A stretch of DNA of 64,000 nt from NCBI RefSeq assembly GCF_029867415.1, contig NC_081181.1, positions 73,070,144 through 73,134,143 of the forward strand, read 5' to 3'. The translations under genes and the position numbers were made by a program. Source of the DNA: Vicia villosa. Its lineage: Eukaryota; Streptophyta; Magnoliopsida; Fabales; Fabaceae. The notes under the pieces are model-generated. The model searched no databases. It saw only the letters and a list, made by a program, of their open reading frames with translations, and had not been told where the DNA came from. Shown piece by piece: positions 58,430 through 64,000 of this stretch (position 1 is the first letter of the stretch; every line of letters starts with the position of its first letter).

Positions 58430-60430
58430 TAACAAGGACCCTCGATTAGCCTCCTCTTGGGCTTTGTACAAGGACCCACAGGCTTCTTAAAAGCATTTCC
58501 AGCTTCCTCTTGAGCTTGTATACAAGGACCCATCAGGTTTCTTATAAACATAGGAACAGGTCTTTAGTCACCTTTTAGCCTACCCTGGTGAGTTTCTTCC
58601 ATTTTAAACCAGACTTTAAACAAGCTAAGTTTGTCTCAATTTTGCATTGAGCACACCTTTTGGAATGAGAGATATGGACAGTCTATGTCACCCTTATCTC
58701 CATCAATCTTCCTTAGCAGAGTCTAGGATCTATGTTTATTTTCTCCTCAGCATGTGTCAGCCTTCATCTTGGGCTTTAAACAAGAAGTCTCCATTAGATA
58801 ATCTTTCTGCCATCCATTTCAATCAAAAATCCCTGGAAAGGGTTAGCTTCCACACATTCTTTCATTTTCAATAAAAACCCCTGGAAAGGGTTAGCCTCCA
58901 AAGTCAATTATTAAATGTCAAAAAATAAAGATTCATTTCTCTTAGGAGATAATTTCCCCAAAAAAGAATCAAAACCCCTGGAAAGGGTCAGTCTCCAAAA
59001 AACATGATAAAGTCAGTCTTTTAACAGACAAATTCACCAGCTGAGTCAAAATCCCTGGAAAGGGTTAGCCTCCAAAATCATTCTTTCATTTTCAATAACA
59101 TCCCTGGAAAGGGTTAGCTTCCACGCATTCTTTCATTTTCAATAAAATCCCTGGAAAGGGTTAACTTCCACACATTCTTTCATTTTCAATAAAAACCCCT
59201 GGAAAGGGTTAGCCTCCAAAGTCAATTATTAAATGTCAAAAAATAAAGATTCATTTCTCTTAGGAGATAATTTCCCCAAAAAAGTCAAAACCCCTGGAAA
59301 GGGTCAGTCTCCAAAAAAACATGATAAAGTCAGTCTTTTAACAGACAAATTCACCAGCTGAGTCAAAATCCCTGGAAAGGGTTAGCTTCCAAAGAAAAAC
59401 AGTCTTTTAATAAATAAAACCTCCTCAGTAGAGTCAAAACCAACAAAAACAGTTAGCCTCAACCTTGGGCTTCATACAAGGCACCCAAACAATAAAACTC
59501 CCCTGTCAAGAGTCAGCCTCAACCTTGGGCATTGTACAAGGCAGATAATAGAGTCTCCCTAGTGAGTTCTTCATCATTCAGTAGCCACAACCTTGGGCTT
59601 TGTACAAGGCAGATAAACCATATTTTCATGTGTCAAAGATTCCTAACACCTAGGATCTTTTCCCCATAGAGTCATCCATACTTAGTTTATTTAAGAGTCT
59701 GCCACAACCTTGGGCTTTGTACAAGGCAGAAAATAATGTTTTCCCTAGCTAGAGTCAGCCACAACCTTGGGCTTTGTACAAGGCACATAAAATAGAGTCA
59801 TTCATTCAATTATCCTCAACAGTTAGCCACAACCTTGGGCTTTGTACAAGGCACATAAATAGAGTCTCCCTAAGTAGAGTCAGTCTCAATTCTGGGCTTT
59901 GTACAGAACACAAAAATACCCTGTAATTAATCCCCAGTGGAGTCATCTCCCAGAGTCAATAATAATTAATTAATCAATCAAAAAGCCTCAAGCTTGGGCC
60001 TCATACAAGCCAGTTAAAATTCAAATCTTTTATACAGTAGATAGACATAGCTTATCTCTATAGAGAGATATTTTTACTACTCTACCACATTCAAACAAAC
60101 ATTTTCATTTCAATTTCAATTTTAACCAAGTCTCCCATTTAGGATTTTGAAAGGCATGAGCTGGCAGTAAAACCCAGACATGTGGTAACTTTCCCTAATT
60201 TGGATGAGCATCTTTCTTTCATTAAAGAGGCATTTGACTGGTATACTTGCACATACACAAGTAAGGTCCCCCTCTTGAATGAAATGAATTCAGTTATTCT
60301 GTCACTCCTTTAAATGTTTGTGGTAGAATAGTACTAATACCTCTCTGTAAAGATGATTTCATGTCTCTTTACTGTAAACAGAGATTTAATTCCAAGCTTC
60401 AACCTTGAGCTTTAAGCAAGGCACCAAAAA
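58430..60430 (+). repeat. Hairpin-forming tandem arrays in the Ogre 2 LTR
   Basis: Two interleaved families. One repeats CCCTGGAAAGGGTTAGCCTC (about nine copies, 58830-59390); CCCT-GGAA-AGGG can form a GNRA-type tetraloop hairpin. Within it, a segment of about 180 bp at 58892 recurs almost exactly at 59212. The other repeats CCTTGGGCTTTGTACAAGG (about eight copies, mainly 59470-59860, degenerate ones at 58450, 59980 and 60410), with CCTTG/CAAGG arms. Confidence 0.9.
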
Positions 60431-60498
60431 TAAGTAATTTCCCTAGTTAGTTCCCCGAACTACATTAAGCTCTGACTTCCACTAGGGATATGTAGGCA

Positions 60499-60519
60499 TG
60501 AGGTTCACAAGGAATCTCA
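60499..60519 (+). other. LTR hairpin between conserved anchors (Ogre 2)
   Basis: TGAG...CTCA with inner TTC/GGA pairing. It is flanked by TATGTAGGC and CGAGCTAA, exactly as the hairpin in Ogre 1 at 38353-38369, but with a different stem sequence. Confidence 0.55.
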
Positions 60520-60661
60520 GCGAGCTAATAAAATACCAAAAATAGTCAGTTTGTCTGTCTGCCTGTCTTTTAAAATCAATTCAATTCCTTCTCCTAACAC
60601 AAAGGAGAAACTTTCCCAATCATTAGCAATAAACACAATCACAATGACACATAGAAGGTTC

Positions 60662-60710
60662 CTGTAGAGTACTACAGATATGTAGGGTGTTTAAACACTT
60701 CCCTATGTAT
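60662..60710 (+). other. Twin RNA hairpin near the 3' end of the Ogre 2 LTR
   Basis: Hairpin 1 has arms CTGTAG/CTACAG around AGTA. Hairpin 2 has arms ATATGTAGGG/CCCTATGTAT (two G-U pairs) around a 13-nt loop. Total length, loop sizes and abutment equal those of Ogre 1, and several pairs have changed on both sides. Confidence 0.85.
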
Positions 60711-60970
60711 AACCGACCTCCCGGACTCCAGAATTTCTAGTCTAGGTGAAATCCCCACACTTAGCAAACTCCTAGGGTTTAGTTGAGATCTTTTTTCCCC
60801 TTTCCTACTCGTAGGACAAATAAGAAAGTTCGTGTGATATCGTAGGAAGAACTGAAATAAAATTCATCCCACCACGGGCGCATTCTCCTTCCAAATTTCG
60901 CGTGAAGGGTTTAGCGTGCCGTCCTCCCAAGTGAAACGGGGAGGTAAAGAAAACGACCACCACAGAAAAA

Positions 60971-60988
60971 TGGCGACTCTGCTGGGGA
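60971..60988 (+). promoter_or_regulatory. Primer-binding site (Arg-tRNA type) of Ogre 2
   Basis: TGGCGACTCTGCTGGGGA, six bases after the LTR end. It closely matches the tRNA-Arg primer site reported for Ogre elements. Confidence 0.88.
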
Positions 60989-61790
60989 TATAAGTGTTAA
61001 AAACCTTGGTTTTTCATCCAAACCAATGGTTGACCTGTTGCTGGTCCAGCCCCAATGAGGAATTAGGGATGCCAAATTCCCCCTCAAACAAGAGAGGTCC
61101 TGCCTAACCTCTGTGTCATTTCATGTGATTGTTGCATATATATTTGTTTATTTTGTTTATTCTGTATCGGGAAAGGGCTTGATTCCCCCTTGTGGTGAGA
61201 AATCCTATACCCGGATTTGAGTGCAACATAAGATATGATGGAGGATGTCTTCCCGGTGAAGGCCCTCTAATCTTGGTTTCCAAGTCTACTCTTGGGATTT
61301 GCCTGGCTGGTTGTGATTAACTGCGCCACTGCGTTCCGAGACTGATTTGTACCAGGAGGACCTAGAAACACATTAACCCCACTTAAAGCCTTTTTTTTTA
61401 GGACGTAGAGCGGTGATTACGGAAGTAATTGTCACGCAGATACTACACTCAGAGAAAACTCTCTTATAGATACCAATCAACGTATCTTTAAGGTTGAGCA
61501 AAAACTCTGAGACCCCTAGAACCCGTTCTACAGGTACAAAAATCCTTAACCTTAGTTTACCATTGGGGCGGGGATTGCGTTTTGACTTCATGACCACTAT
61601 ACCCTTCAACGCCATGTTTGTTTAAAACTCTTGTGTGTGCATTCATGCATTCATGCATCATTCATTAATAAACAACTAAAAACAAAACAAAAAGAGTCTT
61701 TTTCGAGTCGTTTTTCAAGGAAACTAAATAACGAACGTTTTGAACTTCATAGAAAGAGAGAAACGGAGAAAGGACTTAAGGATCTATATT
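60989..61790 (+). other. Leader of Ogre 2, no gene
   Basis: Untranslated leader between the primer site and ORF1. It holds one more TTCCCGGTGAAGG motif (61250). It may contain packaging signals, but nothing specific is recognisable. Confidence 0.6.
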
Positions 61791-63227
61791 ATGGATTACG
61801 GAAGAAAGAGAGCTAGGAAATACACCTTCAAGATTCCCCAGGTCGAGGAACTGGGAAAGCTCGGAAAACTGGTGGTCAACCCCCAGGCTTTCAAGGAGAA
61901 GTATGGAAAACTTCTGCCTTTGCTCAATACCAACATTGTGGATGGAATCCTTCCCACCTTGGTACAGTTTTACGATCCAACGTATCACTGCTTCACCTTT
62001 CCAGATTACCAGCTCATGCCTACGTTGGAGGAGTACTCTCGTCTGATTGGAATACCCGTGTACGCGCAAGATCCGTACTCCGGTTTGGAAAAGAATCCTG
62101 ACGACATTATCATTGCTGCAACTACTCCTTTGAACGTAGTCGACATCAGAACTCATATGGTGAGTAGAGGAGGAATTCAAGGATTGCCCTCCAAATTCCT
62201 GTTTGATCAAGCTCGGTACTTCGTCAGCATCCAAGATATGAGCGCTTTTGAGGAAGTCTTGGCTTTGCTTATCTACGGATTGTTTTTGTTCCCTAACATT
62301 AACGATTTCGTCGACATCAACGCAATTAAGATCTTCTTAATTGGAAATCCAGTTCCAACCTTGCTTGCGGATGCTTATCACTCTGTGCATTCAAGAAACC
62401 TGCAGCGAGGAGGATTAATCACATGCTGCGTACCGTTGTTATACGAATGGTTCGTTTCGCACCTGCCGAAGTCTAGCACTTTCTGGAATATGAGGGATGG
62501 CCTTTACTGGTCACAGAAAATCATGTCTCTCACTCATACAGACATTGATTGGTGTAGTCCTGACAACGACGAAACCAAGATCATCTTCAGTTGCGGAAGT
62601 TTTCCCAACGTACCCCTTATTGGAACTAAGGGAGGAATCAGTTACAATCCAGCTTTAGCCCGTCGTCAATACGGCTATCCCATGAAAAACATTCCAAGTA
62701 ATATTCAATTGGAGGGTCTGTTCTTCAAGAACATCGACGATCATGGCAACATGCTGAAGAAGGAAATTGTCCAAGCCTGGCGTCTTGTTCACAGCAAAGG
62801 GAGAAGATTGTTAGGAAAACATCTTTGCATCTCCCTGGATCCTTACCTTCAATGGGTACGCGTCAGAGCATTCAAGCTCAGGATGCCATATCAACATCAA
62901 GAACCTATTCCCCTAAGGGAACCAATTTACCTTTTCTCCACCGATGTTGAAAAATTACAAGCGGCATTAAACAAGGTATGCCAAGAAAGGAATGCTTGGA
63001 GGAACAAGTATCGAATTGTCAACACGGAAAATGTTGAGATTCAAAACATCCTAAGAAGGAAGGATGAGTTACTTGAAGTACTCGATCGACAAGTGACACA
63101 ATCGTCACTTTCTCATCATATCCCTCCTGCTTCCTGGATCATCGATCAGCTCACGTCAGAGAACGCTCAGCTCAAGAAACAGAAGAAGATGTTAGAACGT
63201 GAAGTCGGCTCATCATCAAAGTTTTAG
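61791..63227 (+). CDS. Ogre 2 ORF1, intact (DUF7745-like)
   Basis: 478 codons from ATG 61791 (MDYGRKRARKYTFKIP), chosen because it aligns with the Ogre 1 start; the frame is open 17 codons further up. Blocks shared with Ogre 1 ORF1: TLVQFYDPTYHCFTFPDYQL, MPTLEEYSRLIGIP, FLFDQARYFVSIQDMSAFEE, LALLIYGLFLFPN, AIKIFLIGNPVPTLLADAYH and CVPLLYEWFVSHLP. From about residue 385 the protein is a coiled coil (VEKLQAALNKVCQERNAWRN, then ENAQLKKQKKMLEREVG). There is no membrane span, signal peptide or catalytic motif that I recognise. The globular domain resembles the plant DUF7745/plant-mobile-domain group, of unknown role. An intact frame beside a broken paralogue suggests this copy is younger or was kept functional. 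Confidence 0.88.
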   Translation: MDYGRKRARKYTFKIPQVEELGKLGKLVVNPQAFKEKYGKLLPLLNTNIVDGILPTLVQFYDPTYHCFTFPDYQLMPTLEEYSRLIGIPVYAQDPYSGLEKNPDDIIIAATTPLNVVDIRTHMVSRGGIQGLPSKFLFDQARYFVSIQDMSAFEEVLALLIYGLFLFPNINDFVDINAIKIFLIGNPVPTLLADAYHSVHSRNLQRGGLITCCVPLLYEWFVSHLPKSSTFWNMRDGLYWSQKIMSLTHTDIDWCSPDNDETKIIFSCGSFPNVPLIGTKGGISYNPALARRQYGYPMKNIPSNIQLEGLFFKNIDDHGNMLKKEIVQAWRLVHSKGRRLLGKHLCISLDPYLQWVRVRAFKLRMPYQHQEPIPLREPIYLFSTDVEKLQAALNKVCQERNAWRNKYRIVNTENVEIQNILRRKDELLEVLDRQVTQSSLSHHIPPASWIIDQLTSENAQLKKQKKMLEREVGSSSKF

Positions 63228-63458
63228 AGTCCTTTCTCTCAGTTTCTCTGTATTTCCTTTTCAAAGTGTGTAAAAACGGCGTTTTCGCTTAATTAATAAA
63301 AGTTTGATGTTTCATAACGTAATTATGGTGTTTCCTTGAAAAATAATAACTTAATTGCATATCATACATCGCTTTAGTCGTACGCACTGACACGAGAATT
63401 GTCGCGGATCTAATAGTCACTTTCCTTTCTCCAGAAAGAGAGGAGGAGAAGGAGGTGA
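63228..63458 (+). other. Spacer between ORF1 and gag (Ogre 2)
   Basis: Non-coding, with stops in the gag frame up to TGA at 63456-63458. From 63459 the gag frame is open. Confidence 0.6.
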
Positions 63459-63515
63459 ACCAAGACTTTCAAGCTGTCTCATCCATACAACACTCGTTCA
63501 AGTCGCAAGAAAAGA

Positions 63516-64000
63516 ATGGAAGACTTTGAGCAAGAGAATGAAGAACTCAGAGAAGAGATTAATACTCTCAAAGGTACTGTTGAAAGACTCAATAGTATGG
63601 TAGAAGCCCTGGTAGTTGCGCAGAATCGACCAACGCCAGAAGAACCGCAAAGGACTGTGGTTTCCGAGATTGTTTCTACTCCTATTCCTCAGTATACCAT
63701 GCCGCCTGATCGACCTTGGGGCATGCCGTATAACTTTACTCCAGAAGGGTACATACCTCCAGCTTCTGAAGCTCCAAAAGTCACCATGGATATGCGTCCA
63801 CCGGAGGGTTACAAACCTCTGGAAATTGAAGTTCCAAGAGCAACGGCAATGGGTTTCGCACAACAGAATGCTGAGATTCCAAGATCTGCTGTCATGGCTT
63901 CTCCACAGCCCATTATGCATACTTTTCCCCCGCAAGGCGGACAAGTATATCATCACGCTCCAAGTGAGGATGCTGGCGTGTATGAAAGATTGGACGAGTT
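63516..64000 (+). CDS. gag: Ogre 2 gag, N-terminal part (runs off the window)
   Basis: The ATG at 63516 opens MEDFEQENEELREEINTLKG, a coiled coil that aligns with Ogre 1 gag (MEGLEQENRELREEVVTLRS). A proline-rich region follows with PWGMPYNFTPEGYIPP, matching YPWGMPEGYLSVPE in Ogre 1. It is open for 161 codons to the window edge. The position corresponding to the Ogre 1 premature stop is a sense codon here. The capsid, zinc finger and protease should lie beyond 64000. Nineteen codons upstream of the ATG are also open and partly conserved with Ogre 1. Confidence 0.88.
   Translation, partial: MEDFEQENEELREEINTLKGTVERLNSMVEALVVAQNRPTPEEPQRTVVSEIVSTPIPQYTMPPDRPWGMPYNFTPEGYIPPASEAPKVTMDMRPPEGYKPLEIEVPRATAMGFAQQNAEIPRSAVMASPQPIMHTFPPQGGQVYHHAPSEDAGVYERLDE

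Larger units (their letters stand above)
54600..60964 (+). repeat. 5' LTR of Ogre 2, about 6,365 bp
   Basis: It starts TGTCATACCCTAATTTTTGA, matching the Ogre 1 LTR start, and ends CGACCACCACA before GAAAAA and the primer site. Several kilobases is normal for Ogre LTRs. Contents: a TATA box (56131), a consensus splice donor (CAGAG|GTAAGT, 56675), two tRNA-like modules, long hairpin-forming arrays and the conserved hairpin cluster near the 3' end. A 91-codon frame at 56342-56617 has no recognisable motif. Confidence 0.88.
54600..64000 (+). mobile_element. Ogre 2: Ogre-type element, 5' portion
   Basis: A 5' LTR of 6.4 kb (54600-60964), an Arg-type primer site (60971), a leader, an intact ORF1 (61791-63227) and an open gag running off the window. 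It inserted into the gag gene of another element; ATTTG (54595-54599) would be its 5-bp target duplication. It has a longer LTR than Ogre 1 and diverged ORF1 and gag, so it belongs to a different Ogre subfamily. Confidence 0.9.

Overview
This is an AT-rich, gene-poor plant nuclear window built almost entirely of nested transposable elements. I found no convincing host gene. The large elements carry an extra ORF upstream of gag, an intron between protease and reverse transcriptase, tandem arrays in the 3' UTR and an Arg-type primer-binding site. Together these mark the Ogre branch of Ty3/gypsy (Tat lineage), so the source is most likely a Fabeae legume (pea, vetch, faba bean, lentil or grass-pea type). 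That assignment is an inference from the elements, not from a marker gene.

Layout. 1-3450: low-complexity and locally duplicated DNA without genes. 3451-3860: a decayed Ty3/gypsy protease fragment. 3861 to about 10190: a CACTA-like (En/Spm) element with palindromic subterminal repeats and two decayed copies of a multi-exon plant transposase-family gene; one copy is split by a 2.28-kb solo LTR (6124-8407). 10576-19060: a minus-strand LTR element with a non-coding interior, whose 3' LTR holds a 1.23-kb non-autonomous hAT element with an 8-bp target duplication. 19070-21440: diverged tandem repeats and MITE-like units. About 21950-23480: the LTR and primer site of another gypsy-like element. About 23490-33222: the LTR and array-rich 3' UTR of a minus-strand Ogre ('Ogre 0'), interrupted by a deletion-derivative LTR element (26338-31247). 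33223-38066: the 3' half of an Athila-like element with a plant-transposon-protein ORF after pol.

38067-52334: 'Ogre 1' (minus), with its 3' LTR, arrays, pol, intron, pro/gag and ORF1 all present but four inactivating lesions. 52335-54599: LTR, primer site and gag of a plus-strand Ty3/gypsy element. 54600-64000: 'Ogre 2' (plus), with a 6.4-kb LTR, primer site, intact ORF1 and the start of an open gag.

Inferred nesting: Ogre 1 landed in the Athila-like pol, the plus-strand gypsy element landed in the 5' region of Ogre 1, and Ogre 2 landed in that element's gag. The retroelement proteins form one replication system: Gag particle, protease, reverse transcriptase with two RNase H modules, and D,D35E integrase. 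ORF1 is the unexplained extra component.

The most interesting signals are RNA-level. A 49-nt twin hairpin near the 3' end of both Ogre LTRs has kept its pairing through at least four compensatory changes, and a third hairpin sits between conserved anchors nearby. Others are tRNA-like pol III box pairs inside LTRs, paired short palindromic boxes in several unrelated elements, and a conserved open frame upstream of the gag AUG.
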